Below, in pieces: positions 18,709 through 26,736 of a stretch of 64,000 bases of DNA. Position 1 is the first letter of the stretch. Each line of letters begins with the position of its first letter. Under the pieces are notes generated by a model, which was not told the DNA's origin, did no database searches, and was given only the letters and a program-made list of their open reading frames with translations. The translations under genes and the position numbers were made by a program. The stretch is from CAYUPI01 sp964446585 (GTDB taxonomy: Bacteria; Verrucomicrobiota; Verrucomicrobiia; Limisphaerales; UBA8199): positions 1 to 64,000 of the forward strand of contig CAYUPI010000014.1 of the NCBI GenBank assembly GCA_964446585.1, read 5' to 3'.

Positions 18709-20003
18709 TGAAAACACCCTGGCAAATTCTTTGCGTGATCCTCCTTGGGTTTGATTTGGCTAGCGCCCAGGGTCTGCCGCCCCTAACCCTCAAAGAGGCC
18801 CAGGAAACGGCCCTGAAAAATCATCCAAAAATCAGTTTGGCTGATCTCAGGGCGCTTGCTTCCCGGCAAGTTGTCAAAGAGGCTCGATCTGGATTCTTTC
18901 CTAATGTGACTGCCAATGTCGTTGCGGTCGGCACCGCAGATGACAACACCCGACTTGCCGCCATTGGCGCCTTAAACAACCCCGCGATTTTTGAACGAAA
19001 CGCCGAAGGGATCGTTATTAGTCAACTTATCACTGATTTTGGACGGACGGCCAACTTGACTGGGAGCGCAAACTTACGGGCAGAAGCCGAAGAAAACAAC
19101 GCCCAAGCGACTCGCGCCCAAATCCTGCTCCAGGTTGATGCAGCTTTCTATGCTGTCCTCCAGGCTCAATCAGTATTGCGCGTGGCTGAACAAACCGTAG
19201 CGACCCGGCAGACATTTTTAGACCAGGTAACCGCTCTGGCTAAGAACAAACTGCGCTCCGATCTCGATGTGAACTTTGCCAAAGTCAGCCTCGAGGAAGC
19301 CAAACTCCTGGTCAGCAAATCGCAAAACGATGTGCAGGCCGCACTGTCGGTGCTCTCGACCCTCATGGGGTCTCGCGAGGCGCGGCCATATCAGCTTCGG
19401 GAGGAGCCACTGCCCCCAGATCTCTCGACCAATGTTTCGGAATTGGTCGCGGAAGGTCTGCAAGCGCGCCCGGAATTGCTCCGCTCGCGCCACGAGCGGG
19501 ACGCGGCCCTTAAAACCGCCAAGGCAGAAAGAGCAGCGCGCTACCCGAATATTTCGGCGGTCGGCAGCGCTGGAATCGTACCCATTCACGATCCTCAACT
19601 GCCCGATAACTATGCGGCTGGCGGCGTAGTTCTTAGCCTTCCGATTTTCTCTGGAGGGCTTCTGGGGGCCCGGCAGAAGGAAGCCGAGTTGCGCGCCAAG
19701 GCTGCCGAGGAAGCCGTCCGCGATGAGGAGAATAACGTGATTCGTGAAGTGCGAGTGGCATGGCTGAATGCCCAAAACGCTTCCGAACGGCTGCGCATTA
19801 CCGGTCAACTGCTGCAGAGCGCTACACTGGCTTTTGATCTGGCCCAGGCACGCTATAACACTGGCGCAAGTTCAATTGTTGAACTCAACCAGGCACAGCT
19901 CAATAAAATCTCGGCCGAAATCGCACAAGCCAATACGAAGTACGAATATCTGGTTCAACGCGCTATTCTGAACTTCCATACTGGCGCGCTGCGCTTAGAA
20001 TGA
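18708..20003 (+). CDS. TolC-family outer-membrane efflux channel
   Basis: 431 aa. A signal peptide (about 1-20, ending ASAQG) precedes LTLKEAQETALKNHPKI, the standard first helix of outer-membrane efflux proteins. Two internally similar halves rich in long amphipathic helices follow, and the end has YNTGASSIVELNQAQLN, a typical second-half motif. There is no lipobox Cys after the signal. The start overlaps the stop of the second RND gene (TAATG). It completes a tripartite pump with the adaptor and RND proteins of the same operon. Confidence 0.93.
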   Translation: MKTPWQILCVILLGFDLASAQGLPPLTLKEAQETALKNHPKISLADLRALASRQVVKEARSGFFPNVTANVVAVGTADDNTRLAAIGALNNPAIFERNAEGIVISQLITDFGRTANLTGSANLRAEAEENNAQATRAQILLQVDAAFYAVLQAQSVLRVAEQTVATRQTFLDQVTALAKNKLRSDLDVNFAKVSLEEAKLLVSKSQNDVQAALSVLSTLMGSREARPYQLREEPLPPDLSTNVSELVAEGLQARPELLRSRHERDAALKTAKAERAARYPNISAVGSAGIVPIHDPQLPDNYAAGGVVLSLPIFSGGLLGARQKEAELRAKAAEEAVRDEENNVIREVRVAWLNAQNASERLRITGQLLQSATLAFDLAQARYNTGASSIVELNQAQLNKISAEIAQANTKYEYLVQRAILNFHTGALRLE

Positions 20004-20078
20004 GCCGGGTGGTTGGTCCAGGTCTCAACCGTTGCTTGCCAGTAACCCTTATTCCCACATACTCACTCTGCCAATGAC

Positions 20079-20478
20079 ATGATCAACAGGTCGGCGTCGG
20101 AACTCCTGGACTCGGATTTAGTGTCTCGCGCCAAAACCGGGGATCTTGACGCGTTCGAGACCCTTGCCTCCCGACACGAGCAGCGCGTCTATTCCCTTAT
20201 CCTAGTGGACTTTATCGAAATACGCCGGGCGCAGGGCATGTCGTTGGCCGACGCAGTGGTCGAAGCCGGTCTGATTCGCTTCCGGCCCATCTTGCTCACG
20301 GCGATGGCGGTGGTCGTTGGCGCTAGCGTCATCCTCTTTGACCCAATTTTCCAAGGGTTGGCCATTTCGCTCATGGCAGGGAATCATCTCGATGTTAATC
20401 AGCCCTCTGGCCGTGCCGGTGCTTTACTTCATGACTTGCGATCACGAGCCGGCTCGGTCAGGCAGTGATCCAGCCTGA
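20079..20478 (+). pseudogene. Chimeric remnant: ECF sigma factor N-terminus joined to the C-terminus of a third RND pump
   Basis: Residues 1-41 (SDLVSRAKTGDLDAFETLAS, then HEQRVYSLIL) are region 2 of an ECF sigma-70 factor. At about 20200 the frame becomes VDFIEIRRAQGMSLADAV followed by GLIRFRPILLTAMAVVVGAS, which is the TM10-TM11 region of an RND transporter different from the two intact copies. After MAG a one-base loss (near 20380) shifts the frame. The shifted frame continues the RND C-terminus (SPLAVPVLYFMTCDHEP) to a stop at 20476-20478. Two genes were fused by deletion, then frameshifted. It is not expected to work as a sigma factor or a pump. Confidence 0.82.
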
Positions 20479-20608
20479 TCACACCTTGGCTGACGTTGAC
20501 GTAACCAGCCTCGCCCAGTTTCCCTTGCCAGGGGTTTCTATGCCGTCCGCATTTTGTGACCGGAACCGATTTGCACCCCGTTGTGCTCGAAGAGGCAGCG
20601 AACGATCC

Positions 20609-20629
20609 ATTATACCACCTATTATACCA
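20609..20629 (+). promoter_or_regulatory. Paired TTATACCA boxes, probable right integrase arm-type sites
   Basis: ATTATACCA (20609-20617) and TTATACCA (20622-20629) are separated by CCTA. Orientation and spacing are the same as in the pair at 129-149. They lie 103 nt before attR, whereas the left pair lies 50 nt after attL. Confidence 0.7.
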
Positions 20630-20732
20630 CTACTCCGCCAACGCACCGATACGCCTGGATCCGCACCTGTTGACTTCCTTGGGAAATACGCTATTTTCCT
20701 AAGCAAATCGCACTCTTGGTAGGGCTTTAAAA

Positions 20733-20779
20733 GCCTTCTAAGCAGAGGGTCCCGCGTTCGAATCGCGGCGGGCGCGCCA
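20733..20779 (+). repeat. attR: duplicated tRNA-Arg 3' half at the right island boundary
   Basis: 47 nt matching 32-78 with one mismatch. It lacks the 5' half of a tRNA, so no functional tRNA can form here. It marks the right end of the island. Confidence 0.92.
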
Positions 20780-20962
20780 GTTTTCCTGAGCCCAATCGAG
20801 AGCCTTGCCCCAGCGCCAATCTCCATGAACTGGCACGGGCGGTGGTGGCGGTGGCGGCCTTGAACACAGCGCCGGAGAGGCGACGCGAGTTGCGCAGGAA
20901 TAATTCCGCTGGCTTGCAGGGTCATATCAGCCACCCCTGGCGCAGCGTCCTCAGTCAGCAGT

Positions 20963-22942
20963 TTACTTCATGAGCCGGTAAAATTTCCTGGCTCCGGTCA
21001 GACCGTTGGTGACCGTGTATTGCCCGTTCACGATCGAAGGTGAAGGGGAGACGTTGCTCCAGGTGACACTCGAAATCAGGTTGGACGCGCTTTGAAGAGT
21101 GAATCCATTGAAATTGGTCGGCCAGGTGATAATAATGCTGCCGCCCGAAAGTGCCAACGAGAGCATGGGCAAAGTGACGCTGGTCTTCCGCGTGTAGCCG
21201 ATTACGTCCAGGACTCTCAACTCGACGCCCGGGACCGGCATCGAGCCCCGCGTCCCGAAGGCGTCCTGAACCTGCGGAGTTTGACCGCCGTAATAGCTAT
21301 ACCAATCCTGAAAATCGCCACCCGCATATTGGTTGAACCGCGCCAGGTCCGTCGTCCCATCCAACGAAAAATAGCAGGCAGTGTTGCTGGCCGTGTTGAA
21401 GTTTCTCACGCCGACCGCATCGTATCGGAACAAGTCTTCAGGCGAAACGGAGCCCGTCGGAGCAGGAGCGCCATTGGTCAGGCCATTGAGGCCCGAGGCA
21501 AAACCGAGCACCTCATCGATCTCATGGCACGTCGTGGCAAACAGCGAATATTTATTGGGATCGCTGCTGGCGGACGAGAGGTTCATGTTCGTCGTGTTCA
21601 GGTAAATGATCCCATCCGTCTCGCCCGCCGGAGGGTCTGCGCTGAAGCCCAGGGCCCTTGCGAGCGGTAAAGCCAGGCTCACGTTGGTGTTGCCGTTGAC
21701 TGGGTTGCCGGCTCCCGCAGGCAGATGGGCCAGCGCTGTCGTGTCATCGGAGCTGGTCGCGTGCGCGACGAGGGCGGCGCGATAATCCGAGTAAGGAAAA
21801 TCCTGGAAATAAGTACCGCTATGCCCGACGCCACTGGACATTTTTTGAAAGATGATCGTGACCGCAATCGGATCGGAATAGTTGGTTTGGAAGAGAGCAA
21901 TCGCCGAATTGATCGTTGCTTCGATGGTGGCTGCTTGCGGGTCGCTGGTGATCGAAGCGTCGAAAGTCGGAATAATCGTCAGCGCTCCCATGCCGCTCGA
22001 AATTGCCTGGAGCTTGAGGATGCCGCCGATGCCGCCTGATCCGCCAGCCAGAATCCAATACGTCACGCCGGCTGTCCCCGCAAAACTCAAGCTCGCCTGG
22101 CTTCCCGCGCAAGCCGGTCCATCCTCATCATTGCAGGCAACAGCCGTGAGCGCCCCGCAACTGCCGCTGTACACCGCAAGGACTGTGTCAAAGTCGCTTC
22201 CGCAGGTGCTGATCCTCACGGCGCCGTTCGCGCTCGGTGTGAACGAATACCAGACTCCTTTGCCAAAACTGGGTTGGCAACCTGGCGTCGGATCGCCCGT
22301 CGCCGTGGCGATGGTCGTATTGAGTGTGTAAGTCGTCCCGGCCGTCATGGGTGTCGCGCCGCTGCAGGTGTCATTCGTCAGCGCCGGAGCTGTCACCTGA
22401 ACGCTCACATCATCCACGAGAAAATAGGTGATCAAGCTCGCGTCGTTGGAACTGTCGAATTGAACATTGATAGTTTGGCCCGCATAGGGGAGGAGATTGA
22501 AAGTCTTTTGGTGATAATTGGCGGGACCATTCGCGGGATCCTGGTTCGCATTCGACCAGGTCCCGACGGTGGCCAGAATCGTGCCGTTGGTGTTCCGAAT
22601 TGTCGCGCTGAAGGTGTCGTGAGGCACGACGGGATCATCCTGCGATAGGATGTTATAGTAGAACGAAAGAGTGGCACTCGTGGCGGTGCCCGGCAAATCG
22701 ATCGTTTGATACACCGAATCGACTTCGGCAGTCGCGGCCCCCAACAAAAGAAAATTCGTACCTGACCGCGCGTATCCGCTGTCGCTGCTCGGCCCGGCTC
22801 CGCCGCCAAAGGTCCATCCGGTGAAATCCAATTCAAATCCTCCATTGAGGATTAACTCGGACTGCGCCCCCGAAGCCAGAGTTGAAGCGAGGAAACAAAC
22901 GGCGACCGCGACAATTGTGCCGAGAGTCGAATTGAACCTCAT
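20963..22942 (-). CDS. Secreted multidomain zinc-metalloprotease-like protein
   Basis: 659 aa. Signal peptide (about 1-26). A jelly-roll-like domain (about 30-185, LILNGGFELDFTGW...) comes next. A second beta-rich domain (about 190-315) carries GKGVWYSFTPSANG and FDTVLAVYSG, the pre-peptidase C-terminal type. The third part holds CHEIDEVLGF with His473-Glu474, resembling the HExxxxLG segment of NF038122-type metalloproteases. The C-terminal about 70 residues (SIIITWPTNFNGFTLQSA...RKFYRLMK) are the short beta domain seen at the end of many verrucomicrobial secreted proteins. Catalysis is not certain, since the third zinc ligand could not be assigned. It is the first gene outside the island on the right. 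Confidence 0.72.
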   Translation of the reverse strand: MRFNSTLGTIVAVAVCFLASTLASGAQSELILNGGFELDFTGWTFGGGAGPSSDSGYARSGTNFLLLGAATAEVDSVYQTIDLPGTATSATLSFYYNILSQDDPVVPHDTFSATIRNTNGTILATVGTWSNANQDPANGPANYHQKTFNLLPYAGQTINVQFDSSNDASLITYFLVDDVSVQVTAPALTNDTCSGATPMTAGTTYTLNTTIATATGDPTPGCQPSFGKGVWYSFTPSANGAVRISTCGSDFDTVLAVYSGSCGALTAVACNDEDGPACAGSQASLSFAGTAGVTYWILAGGSGGIGGILKLQAISSGMGALTIIPTFDASITSDPQAATIEATINSAIALFQTNYSDPIAVTIIFQKMSSGVGHSGTYFQDFPYSDYRAALVAHATSSDDTTALAHLPAGAGNPVNGNTNVSLALPLARALGFSADPPAGETDGIIYLNTTNMNLSSASSDPNKYSLFATTCHEIDEVLGFASGLNGLTNGAPAPTGSVSPEDLFRYDAVGVRNFNTASNTACYFSLDGTTDLARFNQYAGGDFQDWYSYYGGQTPQVQDAFGTRGSMPVPGVELRVLDVIGYTRKTSVTLPMLSLALSGGSIIITWPTNFNGFTLQSASNLISSVTWSNVSPSPSIVNGQYTVTNGLTGARKFYRLMK

Positions 22943-23210
22943 GTTGTGCTTTGCCGAGTCCAGTATATTGGCGGTTAGTATCTAATCAAAGTCCAGCTTG
23001 AGAAGCAAGTCCGTGATGAACCCGATTTTGGTTCCCGACGTCCTGGGTTGGCTGATGACTGCACCAACCTTATGCACCCACCGTTGGCGAAACTCAATCC
23101 CTCGTCCAGAGTGACGCCCGCAGAGGCGGATGGCCGCTACGCTGCCCTTTGACACCGAGTGAATGGATCTGGCCCTTGTGCTGACAGGGCAACTCGGGCT
23201 ATGGTTTGTT
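22943..23210. promoter_or_regulatory. Divergent promoter region, metalloprotease / phenylacetate operon
   Basis: 268 bp between divergent genes. It contains the imperfect inverted repeat GTTGG...CCAAC (about 23045-23070), a possible operator for the phenylacetate operon. No PaaR- or PaaX-type regulator gene is present in the window. Confidence 0.35.
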
Positions 23211-24152
23211 ATGCGGCAACGCACTTCGATTGAGGCGTTCGAAAGCGAGATTACATCGGGCGGCGCGATCGAGCCTAAAGATTGGATGCCGGACCAGTAT
23301 CGGAACCAGTTGCGACGCATGATTTCCCAACATGCGCACTCGGAAATCGTAGGGATGTTGCCCGAGGGGAATTGGATCACCCGCGCCCCCACGCTGCGGC
23401 GCAAACTAGGGCTGCTGGCCAAGGTGCAGGATGAGGCCGGTCACGGCATGTATCTCTACGGCTCCGCTGAAACCCTGGGCAGCAGCCGAGAGGAATTGGT
23501 CGAGGAATTGCTCGCCGGGAAGGCGAAGTATTCGAGCATCTTCAATTATCCAACATTGACCTGGGCTGATATCGGGGTGATCGGCTGGCTGGTGGATGGC
23601 GCGGCTATCGTGAATCAAACCATGCTCTCGAAATGCTCCTTCGGTCCTTATGCCCGTGCCAACCGGCGGATCTGTTCCGAAGAGAATTATCACAAGAAGC
23701 AGGGCCTCGAAATCGTCACTACCCTGGCCCGCGGCACCCCCGAACAAAAGCGCATGGCCCAGGACGCGCTCAACCGCTGGTGGTGGCCGACGCTGATGAT
23801 GTTCGGGCCGCCGGACACGGAGTCGCCGAACAGCGTGGAACTCATGCGCTGGAAGGTCAAACTTAAGAGCAACGACACGTTAAGGCAGCGCTTTCTGGAT
23901 ATTACGGTCCCGGAAGCCAAAGTGATGGGATTAGACATTCCGGACCCGGATCTCCGCTACAATGAGCAGACGAATCACTGGGAATCTGGGAAGATTGACT
24001 GGGACGAATTTTATGCGGTTGTCCGCGGGCACGGCCCCTGTAATCGCGAGCGCATGAACGCGCGCCGGAAGGCTCATACGGATGGCGCCTGGGTTCGCGC
24101 GGCAGCAAAGGCGTATGCGGAGAAGCACGACGGCGTAATCCGTAATCCGTAA
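23211..24152 (+). CDS. paaA: 1,2-phenylacetyl-CoA epoxidase subunit PaaA (catalytic)
   Basis: 313 aa from the ATG at 23211, which aligns with the known N-terminus. An upstream in-frame ATG at 23163 would add 16 unrelated residues. Conserved blocks are QHAHSEIVGMLPEGNWITRA, LLAKVQDEAGHGMYLY (E-x2-H iron ligands) and SEENYHKKQG (second E-x2-H). PaaA is the di-iron oxygenase subunit that epoxidises the ring of phenylacetyl-CoA, working with PaaC and PaaB. The last residues (GVIRNP) and the stop codon are made by a short CGTAATC tandem repeat, so the native C-terminus may have been overwritten. First gene of a paaABCD-G-I-Z operon. Confidence 0.96.
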   Translation: MRQRTSIEAFESEITSGGAIEPKDWMPDQYRNQLRRMISQHAHSEIVGMLPEGNWITRAPTLRRKLGLLAKVQDEAGHGMYLYGSAETLGSSREELVEELLAGKAKYSSIFNYPTLTWADIGVIGWLVDGAAIVNQTMLSKCSFGPYARANRRICSEENYHKKQGLEIVTTLARGTPEQKRMAQDALNRWWWPTLMMFGPPDTESPNSVELMRWKVKLKSNDTLRQRFLDITVPEAKVMGLDIPDPDLRYNEQTNHWESGKIDWDEFYAVVRGHGPCNRERMNARRKAHTDGAWVRAAAKAYAEKHDGVIRNP

Positions 24153-24161
24153 TCCGTAATG
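24133..24161 (+). repeat. Short tandem repeat CGTAATC(C)
   Basis: CGTAATC occurs three times with 8-nt period, followed by a degenerate CGTAATG. It overlaps the last codons and stop of paaA and abuts the palindromic repeat at 24175. Confidence 0.75.
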
Positions 24162-24174
24162 CGTGATTCGAATC

Positions 24175-24284
24175 ACCAACATCCAAGCACCAAGCTTCAA
24201 GCTCCATGCCCCTGGCGCACGCGGTTTGGAGCTCGGTGCTTGGGATTTTTCTGGAGCCTGGATGTTGGTCCTTGGAGCTTTTTT
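24175..24284. repeat. Intergenic palindromic repeat, family A copy 1
   Basis: The left arm begins ACCAACATCCAAGCACCAAG and the right arm ends in its near complement (CTGGATGTTGGT, to 24269), with a short GC-rich centre. It is followed by CTTGGAGCTTTTTT. The same vocabulary (CCAAGCTCCA, TTGGAGCTT, T6) recurs at 40296-40436. The element lies between paaA and paaB and could fold into a long hairpin. Whether it terminates transcription inside the operon is unknown. Confidence 0.75.
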
Positions 24285-24307
24285 GAACGGCGTTTCGGAG
24301 GATGATT

Positions 24308-24601
24308 GTGAGTGACGACGATCTGTGGGAAGTTTTCACGCAAAAGCAGGCGGGAGCGCCTCACCAACACGCGGGCAGCGTGCATGCGCCCGATGCGGAG
24401 ATGGCGCTCCAAAACGCACGAGATGTTTTTGGAAGGCGCGGACCGCTCACTAGTATCTGGGTGGTTCCATCCAGCTCCGTCACGGCCACGCGCCCTTCGG
24501 ATAACGGCCCTTTCTTTGACCCGGCGGACAATAAAATCTATCGCCACGCTTCCTTTTACAACGGACCGTCAGAGGTCCGGGAAGCGAAGAAGGAAGTTTG
24601 A
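24308..24601 (+). CDS. paaB: 1,2-phenylacetyl-CoA epoxidase subunit PaaB
   Basis: 97 aa with GTG start at 24308. GGAGG at 24297-24301 is ideally spaced for this GTG but only one base from the ATG at 24302, so GTG is preferred. Conserved PaaB features are LWEVFTQKQ, HAGSVHAPDAEMALQNARD, RRGPLTSIWVV and the C-terminal FFDPADNKIYRHASFY. PaaB is a small structural subunit that bridges PaaAC dimers. It is separated from paaA by a palindromic repeat of about 110 bp and followed closely by paaC. Confidence 0.94.
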   Translation: MSDDDLWEVFTQKQAGAPHQHAGSVHAPDAEMALQNARDVFGRRGPLTSIWVVPSSSVTATRPSDNGPFFDPADNKIYRHASFYNGPSEVREAKKEV

Positions 24602-24603
24602 GT

Positions 24604-25386
24604 ATGGTACGCGACGAACCAACGCGCCTGGCCCTGTTTGAATACTTGCTGCGCCTGGGCGACGACATGCTGGTGTTGGGGCATCGGCTATCTGAATGGT
24701 GCGGCCACGCTCCCATTCTGGAGGAAGACATAGCGCTGGCCAATGTGGCACTGGATTGCATCGGCCAGTCCGCGGCGTTACTGGGCCTGGCCGGAGATGT
24801 TGAAAGAAAGGGCAGGACCGCAGATGACCTCGCATATTTTCGCGATGCGATGGACTTCAAAAACCTTGTCCTCGTAGAACAGCCCAAGGGAGATTTTGGA
24901 TTTACCATCGCCCGGCAGTTCCTGTTTGATGCATACAGTTATCATCTCTACCAAGCGCTCCAACAGAGCAGGCACAGTGAGCTTGCCGCCATCGCGACCA
25001 AGGCATTCAAGGAGATTTGCTATCACCTGCGGCATTCCAGCGAATGGACGCGCCGGTTGGGAGACGGCACCGAGGAGAGCCACCGGCGCATTCAGAATGC
25101 TTTCGATGAACTTTGGACACTGACGGATGAATTCTTTGTTATTGACGAGGTTGAAAGGGCGCTCGTTGAACAAGGCATCGCACCGAACCGGGAAGACTTG
25201 AAACTGGCGTGGGATGCAACCGTAAACGAGGTGTTGGCGTCGGCGACCCTGATACGCCCTCAGAACATTGTTCCCGAACACTTCAAGCGGGTCGGCGGCT
25301 GGGTTGGCAAACACTCCGAACTCCTTGGCGTGATGTTGGCAGAAATGCAAAGCCTGGCCCGGGCCTATCCAGGCGCACAATGGTAA
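24604..25386 (+). CDS. paaC: 1,2-phenylacetyl-CoA epoxidase subunit PaaC (structural)
   Basis: 260 aa. The ATG at 24604 has AAGGAAG 7 nt upstream, inside the end of paaB; the TTG at 24598 is less likely. It has a ferritin-like four-helix fold of the PaaA/PaaC type (LGDDMLVLGHRLSEWCGHAP, EDIALANVALDCIGQ, HLRHSSEWTRRLGDGTEES). PaaC forms the stable AC core but has lost the full di-iron site. It overlaps paaD by 7 nt, indicating coupled translation. Confidence 0.95.
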   Translation: MVRDEPTRLALFEYLLRLGDDMLVLGHRLSEWCGHAPILEEDIALANVALDCIGQSAALLGLAGDVERKGRTADDLAYFRDAMDFKNLVLVEQPKGDFGFTIARQFLFDAYSYHLYQALQQSRHSELAAIATKAFKEICYHLRHSSEWTRRLGDGTEESHRRIQNAFDELWTLTDEFFVIDEVERALVEQGIAPNREDLKLAWDATVNEVLASATLIRPQNIVPEHFKRVGGWVGKHSELLGVMLAEMQSLARAYPGAQW

Positions 25387-25883
25387 CGCTCGCGACATTC
25401 TCCAAAGAAGCGGTCCTGGCGATTCTCTCGGAAGTGGCCGATCCCGAGCTTCCGTTTCTGAACATCGTCGAGCTGGGGATCGTCCGCGACGCAGAATTTG
25501 CCGGGAACGTTCTTCGAATCACGATCACACCGACGTACTTTGGCTGCCCCATCCTGCACGCCATCCGGGAGAGCATCACCTCAGTCCTTCAGGCAGCGGG
25601 TTTCAAGGCCGTAGCGGTCCAGACCGCCTACGCACCGGCATGGACGACGGATTGGTTGAGCGAGGAGACGCTGCACAAGCTCAAAGCGGCGGGGATCGCG
25701 CCGCCGGAAGGACGAGTTCCAGATGCGGCTCCATTCCGGCCGCGGCAAAACCCTGCGGTTCAATGTCCATACTGTGACTCGCGCGACACGGAAGTCAGGA
25801 GCCGGTTTGGAGCGACAGCCTGCAAATCGCTTCATTACTGCAACAATTGCCTGCAGCCATTCGAACACTTCAAGTGCATTTGA
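25380..25883 (+). CDS. paaD: PaaD, maturation factor of the phenylacetyl-CoA epoxidase
   Basis: 167 aa from the ATG at 25380, which overlaps the last 7 nt of paaC; earlier in-frame starts lie within paaC. The N-terminal part is a MIP18/DUF59 domain (ADPELPFLNIVELGIVRD, ITPTYFGCP). The C-terminal part is a zinc-ribbon (CPYCDS...CNNC...FEHFKC) as in E. coli PaaD. It is needed for metal-cofactor assembly of the epoxidase. The next gene is not paaE but a hydratase 24 nt downstream. Confidence 0.94.
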   Translation: MVTLATFSKEAVLAILSEVADPELPFLNIVELGIVRDAEFAGNVLRITITPTYFGCPILHAIRESITSVLQAAGFKAVAVQTAYAPAWTTDWLSEETLHKLKAAGIAPPEGRVPDAAPFRPRQNPAVQCPYCDSRDTEVRSRFGATACKSLHYCNNCLQPFEHFKCI

Positions 25884-25907
25884 TCATTTCACTAGAGGGC
25901 GCTTACG

Positions 25908-26699
25908 ATGGAACTTAAATTCGTCATTGTCCGGGTCGAACAGCACGTCGGCAAGGCAAGCCTGAATCGCCCCGAAGTTTTGAACAGTTTCAACAAAGCA
26001 ATGGCGTTGGAGCTTCAGCAGGTCCTTGCCACGTTCGAGAATGATCCAGAAATCCGAGCGGTCTTACTGTCTGGCGAGGGACGCGCCTTTTGCGCCGGAC
26101 AGGATCTGGCTGAGGCGGTCCCCCCCGCCGGCTCACCATCGCCCAGCCTGGGTGCGGTGGTCCGGGAATCTTACAACCCGATCGTCAGGACGATTCGCCG
26201 GATGCGCAAGCCGGTGGTCTGCTGCGTGAGGGGGGCCGCGGCGGGCGCCGGCGCCAGCATCGCCCTGGCGTGCGATCTGGTCATCGCTTCTGAGAAAGCC
26301 TCCTTTATCCAGGCTTTCTGCAAAGTCGGACTGGTGCCTGACAGCGGCGGAACTTTTTTCCTGCCCCGCCTGGTCGGGCTTCCCCGCGCGACTGCTCAGA
26401 TGATGCTGGGAGAAAAGATCTCCGCCACGCGCGCGCTTGAGATGGGCATGATCTATAAAGTGTGCGAAGAAAGCGCCCTTGCGACCGAGGCGGCGAATCT
26501 TACGGCACAGCTTGCCGCTCTGCCAACCACCGGCCTGGGCCTCATCAAGCACGCGCTCAACTGCTCCTTTGAAAACACGCTGGACACGCAGCTTGATCTC
26601 GAGGCGTCACTCCAGGAAATTGCAGGCAAGACCAGCGATTATCAGGAGGGCATTCGCGCTTTCCTCGAAAAGCGGCAACCGCAATTCACCGGTCGTTGA
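25908..26699 (+). CDS. paaG: Enoyl-CoA hydratase/isomerase, PaaG-like
   Basis: 263 aa crotonase-fold protein. The oxyanion-hole segments are GRAFCAGQDL and RGAAAGAGASIALACDL. The block KVGLVPDSGGTFFLPRLVG carries the Asp that PaaG uses to isomerise the ring-1,2-epoxide to the oxepin. It lies directly after paaD in the operon, so the PaaG role (epoxyphenylacetyl-CoA to oxepin-CoA) is likely. PaaF-type hydration is an alternative, as no second crotonase is present in the window. Confidence 0.88.
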   Translation: MELKFVIVRVEQHVGKASLNRPEVLNSFNKAMALELQQVLATFENDPEIRAVLLSGEGRAFCAGQDLAEAVPPAGSPSPSLGAVVRESYNPIVRTIRRMRKPVVCCVRGAAAGAGASIALACDLVIASEKASFIQAFCKVGLVPDSGGTFFLPRLVGLPRATAQMMLGEKISATRALEMGMIYKVCEESALATEAANLTAQLAALPTTGLGLIKHALNCSFENTLDTQLDLEASLQEIAGKTSDYQEGIRAFLEKRQPQFTGR

Positions 26700-26736
26700 G
26701 CGTGACCAAAAGCGACAGCACACCGGAGCTTGAAAC

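Larger units (their letters stand above)
32..20779. mobile_element. Integrative genomic island in tRNA-Arg(TCT), about 20.7 kb
   Basis: The segment is bounded by the 47-nt tRNA-derived direct repeats (32-78 and 20733-20779). A tyrosine recombinase starts 117 nt inside the left end. Near each end lies a pair of TTATACCA boxes with identical 4-nt spacing. Cargo: a di-haem oxidoreductase, an aspartic protease, a two-component system and a complete RND tripartite efflux operon. Several broken or chimeric genes cluster in the left 5 kb and at the extreme right. No conjugation, relaxase or phage structural genes are seen, so the element looks mobilisable by excision only, or decayed. The cargo suggests a resistance or efflux island; the substrate is unknown. 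Confidence 0.88.
20479..20962. other. Right island end and flank without genes
   Basis: No supportable coding frame. The stretch contains the right TTATACCA pair (20609-20629), an imperfect palindrome GGAAATACGCTATTTTCC (about 20680-20697) and attR (20733-20779). It then runs into chromosomal sequence 3' of the metalloprotease gene. Confidence 0.6.

Noticed and set aside
20079..20468. Functional ECF sigma factor at the right end of the island
   Set aside because: Only region 2 is present; the rest is RND transporter sequence and region 4 is missing.
20733..20779. A second functional tRNA-Arg
   Set aside because: Only the 3' half is present; the D arm and 5' acceptor strand are missing, so it is an attachment-site copy.
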